In this document: in pieces, positions 7,633 through 16,820 of the stretch
Position numbering within the stretch: the first letter of the stretch is position 1
How the letters are laid out: every line of letters begins with the position of its first letter
Source: an uncultured Dysgonomonas sp.
GTDB lineage: Bacteria; Bacteroidota; Bacteroidia; Bacteroidales; Dysgonomonadaceae
Length of the DNA: 64,000 nucleotides
Assembly: GCA_900556485.1 (NCBI GenBank)
Contig: USOX01000007.1
Location: 1-64,000 of the forward strand
Direction: 5' to 3'
Position numbers and translations under genes: made by a program
The notes under the pieces: model-generated
What the model saw: only the letters and a program-made list of their open reading frames with translations
The model's database searches: none
Told to the model about the DNA's origin: nothing

Positions 7633-10600
7633 ATGAAAAACTTTTCTAATCGAACGAGGATTTATGGTACACTTAAACCTAGAACTTTTATTTTTATTTG
7701 TTTCATATTCCTTATGCCTTTTTCTACTTTTGGACGAATTCAGTTCTCTACAAAAAAGAACTTACATTCGCTATCGGTAGAAAATAAAACAATCAAAGAT
7801 GTTTTTGAGAAAATAGAATCATTAGGGGATTATCTTTTTATATACTCTGATGATGCTGAAGGTCTGGACAAACGCGTCACTCTTAGTATAAAAAATAAAT
7901 CTATAACTGAAATTCTTGATAATCTGTTTTCTGGAACTAATTTATCTTATTCTATTAAAGACCGGCAAATCAAAGTTGTTTCCAAAAAAATAAAGTCAGT
8001 GAATACGGAAATACAAAAAAAGGAACAACTGAGTAAGAAAATAATAAAAGGTGTTGTCAGGGATGAAACCGATATACCTATGGCCGGGGTTACAATACTG
8101 ATTAAAGGAAGTACCCGTGGAGTAATCACTGACGTAGATGGTACTTTCGAGATTGAAGCAGAATCTACTGATGTATTGAAATTATCATTCTTAGGCTATG
8201 AAGACATGGAAGTTCTTGTAAAAGATCAGAAGGAGCTCCTTATTCAAATGAAACCTAAAGCCGGAGAATTAGAAGAAGTAGCTGTCGTGGCTTTTGCCAG
8301 ACAGAAGAAATCAAGTGTGGTTAGCTCCATTAGTACAATTAATCCTTCCGAGCTGAAAATACCTTCCAGCAATCTTACTTCTGCTTTAGCCGGACGTATT
8401 GCAGGTATTATTTCCTATCAGCGTAGTGGTGAACCGGGACAAGATAACGCCCAGTTCTTTATCCGGGGGATTACTTCTTTTGGACAGGAAGCGAAAAAAG
8501 ATCCTCTTATCCTTATAGATAATATAGAGATGAGCTCGACCGATCTAGCGCGCTTGCAGCCTGATGATATTGAAAGCTTTTCGGTGATGAAAGATGCTAC
8601 CGGAGCAGCTTTGTATGGATCAAGAGGAGCTAATGGGGTGATTATAGTTACTACTAAGCAAGGTAAGGAAGGCAAAGTGCAAATCTCAACCAGGTATGAG
8701 ACTTCGATGTCAGCCCCGACAAAACAGATAAAATTATCTGATCCCATAACTTATATGAAGCTACATAACGAAGCTGTGAGGACTAGAAACCCACTAGGAA
8801 TAGTCCCTTACAGTGATACTAAGATAGCTAATACTATAGCTAATACCAATCCTATGGTATATCCGGCAAATGATTGGTACGATCTTTTATTTAAAGACCA
8901 TACATTCAATCATCGTTTTAACTTTAGCCTTAGTGGGGGAGGGAAAGTAGCACGATATTATGTATCTGCAACATTCAATCAGGATAATGGAGTTTTGAAG
9001 GTCAATGGTAGAAATAACTTTAACAATAACATTGACTTGAAAAACTATAATGTCAGGAGTAATATTAACATCAATATGACATCTACAACAGAAGTTATCT
9101 TACGTGTACATGGAAAATTCGAAGAATACACAGGTCCTTTGGATGGTGGTCAGGCGATGTATAATAAGGTGATGAATACCAACCCTGTAATGTTTCCCGC
9201 AGTATACAGTCCGGACGATAGGAATAAACAAACGAAAAATATACTGTTTGGTAATGCTGAAACAGGACAGTATATGAATCCATATGCAGATATGGTGAAA
9301 GGTTACAAAGATTATTCATCGTCTACAGCAATGTTTCAAGTCGAACTCAAACAAAAATTGGATTTGATAACTCAGGGATTATCGCTACGTGGATTGGCTA
9401 ATACTAACAGGTATAGTTATTTTGATTTACAAAGGTATTACAATCCTTATTATTATACAGTTAATAGCTATGATAAATATAACGATACCTATACGTTAAA
9501 ATCGTTGAATGATGGTTCTGAGGCTCTTAATTATCAAGAAGGAGGTAAAACAGTCAGTTCTTCATTCTATATGGAAGGTGCTGTCGATTATTCCAGAACT
9601 TTCGACAAGTTGCATGATATAACAGGACTTTTGGTATTTACTATGCGTCACGAGCTTACGGGGAATGCCGGAGATTTGCAGAGATCATTGGCGCATCGCA
9701 ATATGGGATTTGCAGGCCGTTTGACATATGGGTTCGATAATAGGTATCTTTTTGAAGCGAACTTTGGTTATAATGGTTCTGAGCGATTTGCGAAGAAAAA
9801 AAGATGGGGATTTTTCCCTTCTATTGGTGCAGGCTGGATATTATCTAACGAAAAATTTTATCAGGAATCAAATATCGAAAAAATACTGCCTAAAATAAAA
9901 TTTAAAGCTACCTATGGGCTTGTCGGTAATGATGCTATTGGTAACAGTAAAGACCGTTTTTTCTACCTATCTAATGTTAATCTTAACGATGGCAATCGAG
10001 GAATGTCTTTTGGTACTGATAAACAATATTATCGGGATGGGGTTTCTATTAGCCGTTACGAGAATCATGACATAGGATGGGAAACCGCGTATAAAACCAA
10101 TATAGGAGTAGAACTGAATTTCTTTAGAAAATTAGAAATACAGGCAGACTATTTTCATGAAAAACGAACAAATATACTTCAGGATAGAAAAAATGTACCT
10201 CCAACAATGGGGTTGCAATCAACTGTAACAACAAATATCGGAGAAGCACAGGGACAAGGTTTTGAAGTTTCGATGGATTATAACCATTCTTTCAAAAATG
10301 AGATGTGGCTGTCGGGAAGGGCTAATTTTACTTATGCAACTAATGAATACAAAGTTTTTGAAGAACTGGACTATAAAGATATGCCATGGCGAAGCCGTGT
10401 AGGAAGACCTTTATCCCAAGAATGGGGATATGTTGCCGAACGCTTGTTTGTAGATGATGAGGAAGTAAGGAATTCACCCACTCAAAGCTTTGGAGGGAGT
10501 ATACCTACAATGGGTGGAGATATTAAATATAAAGATATGAATGGAGACGGAGTTATCTCAGAGGCAGATATGGTTCCGATAGGATATCCAAAAGAACCGG

Positions 10601-11076
10601 AAATTATATATGGTTTCGGCCTTTCGTGGGGATATAAAGGTTTAGACGCATCTGTATTTTTCCAAGGTTCAGCCAGATCTTCTTTTTGGATTGATTCTGA
10701 GGCAACTTCTCCATTCATAGGTAAACAAAGAGCTTTGATAAATGCATATGCTAAAGACCACTGGTCTGAGGATAATAGAAATGTATTTGCTTTATGGCCG
10801 AGATTGTCGGAGCAGACTGTTTCAAATAATCAGCAGAAAAGTACTTGGTTTATGAGAGATGGTTCATTTCTGAGGCTCAAACAAGCAGAGGTGGGCTATA
10901 CGCTCCCACAAAAATGGACAAGAAAAGCATATGTACAAATGCTTCGTCTGTATATGAACGGAACTAATCTACTTACCTTCAGTAAATTTAAGCTGTGGGA
11001 CCCGGAAATGGGAGCAAATGGATTAGGATATCCGGTGCAGAGAGTAGTTAATGTAGGATTACAGATGAATTTCTAG
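7633..11076 (+). CDS. SusC/RagA-type TonB-dependent transporter with STN domain
   Basis: A 1147-residue outer-membrane importer. A signal sequence (TFIFICFIFLMPFSTFG, about 18-34) is followed by an STN/secretin-like domain (about 48-115, ENKTIKDVFEKIESLGDY). Next come a carboxypeptidase-D-like domain (about 138-208, IKGVVRDETDIPMAGVTILI), the TonB plug (about 215-345, with DDIESFSVMKDATGAALYGS) and a beta-barrel ending in NVGLQMNF. The STN domain marks transporters that signal to a FecR anti-sigma, here encoded just upstream. With the SusD lipoprotein 18 bases downstream it forms the oligosaccharide-import complex. Confidence 0.96.
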   Translation: MKNFSNRTRIYGTLKPRTFIFICFIFLMPFSTFGRIQFSTKKNLHSLSVENKTIKDVFEKIESLGDYLFIYSDDAEGLDKRVTLSIKNKSITEILDNLFSGTNLSYSIKDRQIKVVSKKIKSVNTEIQKKEQLSKKIIKGVVRDETDIPMAGVTILIKGSTRGVITDVDGTFEIEAESTDVLKLSFLGYEDMEVLVKDQKELLIQMKPKAGELEEVAVVAFARQKKSSVVSSISTINPSELKIPSSNLTSALAGRIAGIISYQRSGEPGQDNAQFFIRGITSFGQEAKKDPLILIDNIEMSSTDLARLQPDDIESFSVMKDATGAALYGSRGANGVIIVTTKQGKEGKVQISTRYETSMSAPTKQIKLSDPITYMKLHNEAVRTRNPLGIVPYSDTKIANTIANTNPMVYPANDWYDLLFKDHTFNHRFNFSLSGGGKVARYYVSATFNQDNGVLKVNGRNNFNNNIDLKNYNVRSNININMTSTTEVILRVHGKFEEYTGPLDGGQAMYNKVMNTNPVMFPAVYSPDDRNKQTKNILFGNAETGQYMNPYADMVKGYKDYSSSTAMFQVELKQKLDLITQGLSLRGLANTNRYSYFDLQRYYNPYYYTVNSYDKYNDTYTLKSLNDGSEALNYQEGGKTVSSSFYMEGAVDYSRTFDKLHDITGLLVFTMRHELTGNAGDLQRSLAHRNMGFAGRLTYGFDNRYLFEANFGYNGSERFAKKKRWGFFPSIGAGWILSNEKFYQESNIEKILPKIKFKATYGLVGNDAIGNSKDRFFYLSNVNLNDGNRGMSFGTDKQYYRDGVSISRYENHDIGWETAYKTNIGVELNFFRKLEIQADYFHEKRTNILQDRKNVPPTMGLQSTVTTNIGEAQGQGFEVSMDYNHSFKNEMWLSGRANFTYATNEYKVFEELDYKDMPWRSRVGRPLSQEWGYVAERLFVDDEEVRNSPTQSFGGSIPTMGGDIKYKDMNGDGVISEADMVPIGYPKEPEIIYGFGLSWGYKGLDASVFFQGSARSSFWIDSEATSPFIGKQRALINAYAKDHWSEDNRNVFALWPRLSEQTVSNNQQKSTWFMRDGSFLRLKQAEVGYTLPQKWTRKAYVQMLRLYMNGTNLLTFSKFKLWDPEMGANGLGYPVQRVVNVGLQMNF

Positions 11077-11094
11077 AAACTTAAAAAATTAAAG

Positions 11095-13005
11095 ATGAAG
11101 GTATTTATTAATAAAACCATTGCCAAGTATATTTTAATTCCACTATGTGGTCTTTGGAGCTTACATTCCTGTAATTACTTGGATATTGTGCCAGATAATA
11201 TTCCAACTATTGATATGGCATTTGTTGACAGGCACTCAGCCGAAAAATTCCTCTTTACGTGCTATAGTTATTTGTCTTACGATTTTATCGATAACAATGT
11301 CGAGAACGACCCTGCTTATCTGGGTGGTGACGAAGTATTTGCATTTGCCGATAGTTATATCAACCGTACCAATTTATCTCTGATTGTAGGAGGGCAAAAT
11401 ACAAATAATCCGATCGCTAATTATTGGGAATCAGGTTTGTATATAGGAATCAGAGATTGTAACATTTTTCTGGAAAATATACATACCCCAACTGATATTA
11501 CGGATATGGATAGGAAGAGGTGGATTGCCGAAGTAAAATTCCTGAAAGCTTATTATCATTTTTTATTATTTCGGGCATATGGAGCAATATCTATAGTCGA
11601 CGAAAATATTCCGGTAGCAGACGATCCTGCAAAAATGCTCATCTATAGAGAGCCGGTAGATGATTGTGTGAATTATATATCGAATCTGTTGACTGAAGCC
11701 GCTGCCGATTTGCCTATGTATATTGAAAAAGAAGCTACAGAACTAGGACGTATAACTAAACCTGTTGTATTGGCTGTAAAGGCAAAACTTCTTGTTACTG
11801 CAGCAAGCCCCTTATTTAACGGGAATCCGGATTATTCGCGTATAGTTGATAATAAAGGAAGAACTTTGTTTAATCAGACTGTAGACAAAGCAAAATGGGA
11901 AATAGCAGCTAAAGCATGTAAAGAAGCAATTGATACAGCATTAATAGCTGGACATGCACTATACAAGCAAGCTCCTCAGCTATATCAACTTCCGGCAGAA
12001 CTGGAACAGGAATATAACTTACGTTCTATCTTATTTGATAAATGGAATAAGGAGCTCATATGGGCCTCTACCAAGACTAACAATTGGATGTTACAAGTAA
12101 AATGTCTTCCAAGGTTGGAAAGCGAATGGAGGCAGAATAATTATATACAAGGTATAATCAATCCTACAATCGATCTTGTAGAAAGGTATTATTCAAAGAA
12201 TGGTGTACCTATCGAAGAAGATCTGGACTATGATTATACTAACAGATATGAAACCCGTATTGCCTCTCAGGAGTATAAATGGCGGATAAAAGAAGGTGAA
12301 GAAACGGCCAGGCTACATTTTGACAGAGAACCTCGATTCTATGCCTTTATAGGATTCGACAGAGGTATATGGTGGGGGAATGGTCGTATCAATACCAATA
12401 ATGAACTATATCATATCAGGGTAAGAGCCAATGAAACGGCGGGAATGACATCTCAGGAACTAAGGTGTTCTACAGGCTATTTTTCTAAAAAACTAGTTGA
12501 TTACCAGACAGTAGCTGATAAATCGACTGGTGTTACCACCAAGGATGCGACCTTACCAAGATTTCGTTTGGCTGATCTATACTTACTGTATGCTGAAGCT
12601 TTAAATGAAAGCAAAAGTACTCCTGATTCTGAAATATACTATTATATAGACGAGTTGAGGACAAGAGCCGGGCTTAAACCTTGTGTTGAAGCATGGGGAG
12701 CGCATTCTTCCCAACCTGATAAGCCAAGATCGCAGGCAGGAATGAGAGAAATTATAAAACAGGAACGACAGATAGAATTGGCTATGGAAGGTTCTACATT
12801 CTGGGATATGAGAAGATGGAAAGATGCTGTTAAAAATTGGAACGGCCCTATAAGAGGATGGAATGTACAGGGAGAAGATGCAGAGGATTTCTATAATATG
12901 ATAACATTAGAAAAGAGAACTTTCTCTACAAGGGATTATCTGTGGCCATTCAAAGGCGACCGTTTATTAGAAAACAAAAATTTAGTTCAAAATTATGGTT
13001 GGTAA
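11095..13005 (+). CDS. SusD/RagB-type glycan-binding lipoprotein
   Basis: A 636-residue surface lipoprotein that caps the SusC channel and binds glycan. The lipoprotein signal ends in the lipobox LHSC-NYLDIVPD. TPR-like helices (WIAEVKFLKAYYHFLLFRAYG) and the C-terminal SusD signature (RLADLYLLYAEALNE, RQIELAMEGSTFWDMRRW) are clear. It is longer than many SusD proteins because of inserted loops around residues 280-420. It follows susC by 18 bases. Confidence 0.96.
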   Translation: MKVFINKTIAKYILIPLCGLWSLHSCNYLDIVPDNIPTIDMAFVDRHSAEKFLFTCYSYLSYDFIDNNVENDPAYLGGDEVFAFADSYINRTNLSLIVGGQNTNNPIANYWESGLYIGIRDCNIFLENIHTPTDITDMDRKRWIAEVKFLKAYYHFLLFRAYGAISIVDENIPVADDPAKMLIYREPVDDCVNYISNLLTEAAADLPMYIEKEATELGRITKPVVLAVKAKLLVTAASPLFNGNPDYSRIVDNKGRTLFNQTVDKAKWEIAAKACKEAIDTALIAGHALYKQAPQLYQLPAELEQEYNLRSILFDKWNKELIWASTKTNNWMLQVKCLPRLESEWRQNNYIQGIINPTIDLVERYYSKNGVPIEEDLDYDYTNRYETRIASQEYKWRIKEGEETARLHFDREPRFYAFIGFDRGIWWGNGRINTNNELYHIRVRANETAGMTSQELRCSTGYFSKKLVDYQTVADKSTGVTTKDATLPRFRLADLYLLYAEALNESKSTPDSEIYYYIDELRTRAGLKPCVEAWGAHSSQPDKPRSQAGMREIIKQERQIELAMEGSTFWDMRRWKDAVKNWNGPIRGWNVQGEDAEDFYNMITLEKRTFSTRDYLWPFKGDRLLENKNLVQNYGW

Positions 13006-13030
13006 TAAAAACTATATAATAAAGTATATT

Positions 13031-14239
13031 ATGAAATATAAATTATACATATACCTTTTGCTGCCAATATTCATCTGTAGTTGCGGTGATGAACCATTGA
13101 GGCAAATGCCTGTGAGTAATCATTCTCCGGGTCAGGTAAAAGATGTAAAAGTTACAAATATTCCAGGAGGAGCTTACTTTACCTATACATTGCCCGAGGA
13201 TAATGATTTATTATATATCAAAGCCGTATATCAATTAAAAAATGGAGGGGAAGTGTTTAATACTAAAGCTTCTATTTATTCAGATACTTTATGGGTGCAT
13301 GGCTATGGAGATACCGATGAAAAATCAGTAAGCCTCATAAGCGTCAATCGTAGTAATAATGAATCGGAACCTGTATCAGTCACTATTAATCCTGAAACTC
13401 CTCCGGTATATACTATTTTCGAGAGTTTGTCTCTTGTAGAAGATTTTGGAGGGATAAGGTATAAGTTCGAAAATGAATCTGCAGCCAACATTTGTATAAA
13501 TATTCTTAAGCAGGACGAAAACGGAGATTTTGTACCTATAGATCAATTGTATACAAAGCGTAAATCAGGAAATGTTAAAATGACAGGAATGGCGTCGAAA
13601 GAAGAAGTTTTTGGAATTTATGTGACAGACCGATGGGAAAATAAATCTGATACATTAATAGAAACACTTACGCCTCTGTATGAAGTTCAGGTTCCATACA
13701 GAGATATCAAACCATACAATATGATAGGGGATACCCCTAGCTCACATGGATGGGTTGTAGAACAATTGTGGAATGGAGTTACGACCGATATAAGCAATGC
13801 CGGATACCATACATCAGTAGATAATGGCCCATGGCCTCACAGGGTGACGTTTAAAGTGATGTCGGGAGCACTGAAGTGTAGCAGGCTCAAATTATTCCAT
13901 AGAGATGGGGATTATCTTTATAGGCATGGAAATATCAAGAAATTTGAACTATGGGGTAGTAATGATCCTAATCCGGATGGAAGTGATGATGGGTGGACAA
14001 AACTTGGAGATTACGAATCCTATAAGCCTTCGGGACTACCAGGCTCTGAGAAAACGAATGAAGATATAGAGTATGCATCACAAGGTGAGAATTTTGATAT
14101 TCCTATAGAATATGAGCCATACCAATACTTCAGAGTGAAATTTACAGAAACATGGAGCGGTTCGAAATTTGTTCATTTGCTGGAGATTGAAATGTATGGA
14201 GACCCTCAATGGGATTTTGTTGAACCTGAAAAAGAATAA
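13031..14239 (+). CDS. Surface lipoprotein with DUF4959/DUF5126/DUF5000-type domains
   Basis: A 402-residue lipoprotein (signal ending FICSC-GDE). An N-terminal immunoglobulin-like module begins at PGQVKDVKVTNIPGGAYFTY, a second beta-sandwich begins around YTIFESLSLVEDFGGIRYKFEN, and the C-terminal F5/8-type lectin-like domain contains WPHRVTFKVMSGALKCSRLKLF. Such proteins follow susCD in many Bacteroidetes glycan loci and are thought to be accessory surface glycan-binding proteins. The ATG at 13031 is chosen over 12995 because it starts a proper lipoprotein signal. The gene follows susD closely. Confidence 0.85.
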   Translation: MKYKLYIYLLLPIFICSCGDEPLRQMPVSNHSPGQVKDVKVTNIPGGAYFTYTLPEDNDLLYIKAVYQLKNGGEVFNTKASIYSDTLWVHGYGDTDEKSVSLISVNRSNNESEPVSVTINPETPPVYTIFESLSLVEDFGGIRYKFENESAANICINILKQDENGDFVPIDQLYTKRKSGNVKMTGMASKEEVFGIYVTDRWENKSDTLIETLTPLYEVQVPYRDIKPYNMIGDTPSSHGWVVEQLWNGVTTDISNAGYHTSVDNGPWPHRVTFKVMSGALKCSRLKLFHRDGDYLYRHGNIKKFELWGSNDPNPDGSDDGWTKLGDYESYKPSGLPGSEKTNEDIEYASQGENFDIPIEYEPYQYFRVKFTETWSGSKFVHLLEIEMYGDPQWDFVEPEKE

Positions 14240-14251
14240 TAAAATTATAAT

Positions 14252-14926
14252 ATGAAAAGATTATTATTTTACCCAATGATAATGGTGCTAGCATGGTTGG
14301 CAATCTCATGCGATGATATGAACGATCCACATGAACCTTATCTTAGAGAAGGAGAAATCATATATGCATCCAAAGTAGACTCTGTAGGAGTAAGAAGTGG
14401 GAACATGAGATTGGCTCTCAATATTTACATCAAAACCCAACGGATACAGAAAGGAATACTTTATTGGAATAACAAAATGGATTCTCTTGAAGTTTCATTA
14501 GAAGGTATACGTGGAAATGTTTTTAAAGAGGTGGTGATAGAAAATCTGGAAGAAAAAAGCTATGTATTCAATCTGATAAGTTATGATGCCAATAATAATA
14601 AGTCTCTTCCTTTTGAAGTGGTTGGTAATGTTTATGGAGAGAATTATTCTAGTTCTCTTCTGAACAGGACTATAGATAAAATAGAAAAAGTGGATAATAA
14701 AGCTGTTATTACCTGGAGAAGAGGAAGCGAAGCATTAGGTGTAAAAATAAAGTACATAAATGACGAAGGAGAAGCGAAGGAGATCTTTGTCGAATCTGAT
14801 GCTGACGAAACGGAAATTGAAGATTTTGTTTCGGGAGAGGAATTTTCGTATGTGACGTTTTACAAACCGGAAGAAAACGCACTGGATATTTTCGAAGCAC
14901 CCGAAAGAGTTCAGACATTTCCATAA
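14252..14926 (+). CDS. DUF4998-type surface lipoprotein
   Basis: A 224-residue lipoprotein with signal MVLAWLAISC-DDMNDPHEPYL. The sequence resembles DUF4998 proteins, two fibronectin-like beta-sandwiches with features such as GILYWNNKMDSLEV and YVFNLISYDANNNKS. It is the last gene before a hairpin terminator, 12 bases after the preceding lipoprotein. A surface glycan-binding or structural role is inferred from position. No catalytic motif is seen. Confidence 0.8.
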   Translation: MKRLLFYPMIMVLAWLAISCDDMNDPHEPYLREGEIIYASKVDSVGVRSGNMRLALNIYIKTQRIQKGILYWNNKMDSLEVSLEGIRGNVFKEVVIENLEEKSYVFNLISYDANNNKSLPFEVVGNVYGENYSSSLLNRTIDKIEKVDNKAVITWRRGSEALGVKIKYINDEGEAKEIFVESDADETEIEDFVSGEEFSYVTFYKPEENALDIFEAPERVQTFP

Positions 14927-14941
14927 ATGCCCAACTAAAAA

Positions 14942-14976
14942 TATCCCGGGGGCTTTCTCCGGGATACTTTTCATTT
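14942..14976 (+). terminator. Terminator/attenuator between the surface genes and the hydrolases
   Basis: The stem TATCCCGG / CCGGGATA with a 9-base loop is followed by CTTTTCATTT. The short, interrupted T tract suggests partial termination, which would lower expression of the downstream enzymes relative to susCD. Confidence 0.6.
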
Positions 14977-15013
14977 AGAGTAATCAAGGAGTATTACGAT
15001 TAATCATTCTTTT

Positions 15014-16783
15014 ATGAAAAAAATAATTATAACTGTCGTTTTCCTAATGGCATTTCTATTCTCATGTACTAATAGCAGGCCTCAACTTAATTATAATACA
15101 TACATAGAAGCTGCCGACCCAGATTCGGCGGATTATTCAGATCAATGGAGTAAAGTAGGGGAAATGCAGTCTTCGTTCGGCTCTGTAAATATCCGATACT
15201 CAAAATCGGCAACACCTGATTTGACTTCCAAGTATGATTGGAAAGGAACCATTTGGAAAGGAGAGAAGAAGTCAGCTATGCTTGTTATATGGACACCGGA
15301 AAATCTGAAGCAGGTGGAATGTGTTTTTTCTTCTTTTAAGGGCGATAATGGTAAAATTCTGGATAGTCAGATTGCTAAAGCTCAATTTGTTCGTTATACG
15401 CTGACCGATTCTTATGGAGAGGGATGCGCCGAAAGAAGTCACCTTACTCCATCGTTGGCAGCCGATGTACTCGATACTATTCCTGGTATTGATATGGAGG
15501 CAAAGACAACTCGGCCGGTTTGGCTAAGTTTCAATATTCCATCCGAAGCCGAAGCAGGTATATATAAAGGAGTTGTTGAAATATATGTTGAAGGCACGAA
15601 AAAGAAAGAATTGGATATTACCTTAAAGGTATTAGATAGAACTTTGCCTTCGCCGAAAGATTGGCAATATCATCTGGACTTATGGCAACATCCTACATCT
15701 GTGGCAAGGATAAATAATGTAGAGGTATGGTCGGAAGAACATTGGGAATTAATGAAAACCCCAATGAAGATGTTGGCAGATGCCGGACAGAAAGTAATAA
15801 CAGCAACGTTGAATAAAGATCCATGGAATCATCAGTGCTACGACGGATATGAAGATATGATATTATGGACAAGGAAAATGGATGGTTCTTGGCAGTATGA
15901 TTATAAGATATTCGACAGATGGGTTCAGTTCATGATGGATCTGGGTATTAAAAACTATATAAATTGTTATTCTCTAGCCCCATGGAATAATGAAATTCAT
16001 TATTTCGATGAAAAGGAAGGGAAAATGATCGATGTTAGCGCTAAGCCGGGGACAAAAGAATTCAGAGATTTATGGTATCCTTTTCTGCAGAATTTTAAAA
16101 CTCATTTGCAAGAGAAGGGATGGCTGGAGATTACAAATATAGCAATGGATGAACGCTCTCCCGAGATTATGAATGCCACATTGAAATTGCTGAAAAATGC
16201 TGCGCCTGAACTGGGTGTTGCCCTTGCCGACAATCACAAAAGCTATAAGCAATACCCATGGCTGAGAGATATCTGTGTGGAGTATGGAGCTGAATTTGAT
16301 AATGCGGACTTAAAGTATCGCAGGGAGAATGGCCTTATCAGCACTTTCTATACCTATTGCGGGACAGAATTTCCCAATGCGTTTACTTTCTCTGATCCGG
16401 CTGAATGTGTTTTTATTTCGTGGCATGCCATGGCCGCCGGATACGATGGCTTTTTACGTTGGGCATATAATTCGTGGAACGAAAACCCGTTGCATGATTC
16501 CAGATATAAGACGTGGTCGGCAGGCGATGCTTTTATCATATATCCGGCAGGTAGAAGCTCTATTCGCTTTGAAAGGCTGATAGAAGGAATACAGGATTTT
16601 GAAAAAATCAGGATACTTAAAGATGAATTTGCTAAAAATGGCGAAAATGAGAAACTAAATGTATTACTTGAAGAGCTGAATAAATTTAACTTTCTGGGTA
16701 AACCCAACAGGCCATGTAGTGAGATGGTTGATGAGGCTAAGAGAGTGTTAGATAGCTTGAGTGAGGAAGCCCCGAAGTCGTAA
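15014..16783 (+). CDS. GH123-like glycosidase (DUF4091), probable beta-N-acetylgalactosaminidase
   Basis: A 589-residue lipoprotein (signal ending FLFSC-TNS). An N-terminal beta-sandwich (about 60-205) precedes the DUF4091/GH123 barrel. The barrel contains WQYHLDLWQHP near its start and the adjacent acidic pair in NIAMDERSPE, which matches the Asp-Glu pair GH123 enzymes use in substrate-assisted hydrolysis of beta-GalNAc. Further barrel motifs are AECVFISWHAMAAGYDGFLRWAYN and a late IRFERLIEGIQDFEKIRIL. Exact specificity (glycolipid versus O-glycan) cannot be read from sequence. It is the first of seven enzyme genes transcribed in one direction. Confidence 0.85.
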   Translation: MKKIIITVVFLMAFLFSCTNSRPQLNYNTYIEAADPDSADYSDQWSKVGEMQSSFGSVNIRYSKSATPDLTSKYDWKGTIWKGEKKSAMLVIWTPENLKQVECVFSSFKGDNGKILDSQIAKAQFVRYTLTDSYGEGCAERSHLTPSLAADVLDTIPGIDMEAKTTRPVWLSFNIPSEAEAGIYKGVVEIYVEGTKKKELDITLKVLDRTLPSPKDWQYHLDLWQHPTSVARINNVEVWSEEHWELMKTPMKMLADAGQKVITATLNKDPWNHQCYDGYEDMILWTRKMDGSWQYDYKIFDRWVQFMMDLGIKNYINCYSLAPWNNEIHYFDEKEGKMIDVSAKPGTKEFRDLWYPFLQNFKTHLQEKGWLEITNIAMDERSPEIMNATLKLLKNAAPELGVALADNHKSYKQYPWLRDICVEYGAEFDNADLKYRRENGLISTFYTYCGTEFPNAFTFSDPAECVFISWHAMAAGYDGFLRWAYNSWNENPLHDSRYKTWSAGDAFIIYPAGRSSIRFERLIEGIQDFEKIRILKDEFAKNGENEKLNVLLEELNKFNFLGKPNRPCSEMVDEAKRVLDSLSEEAPKS

Positions 16784-16820
16784 GAAAAAACATTTTTCCG
16801 AAAATACAAAAATCTGTATA

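Noticed and set aside
16354..16809. 151-codon open frame antisense to the GH123 gene
   Set aside because: Shadow of a strong coding region on the other strand; serine-rich composition and no family resemblance.
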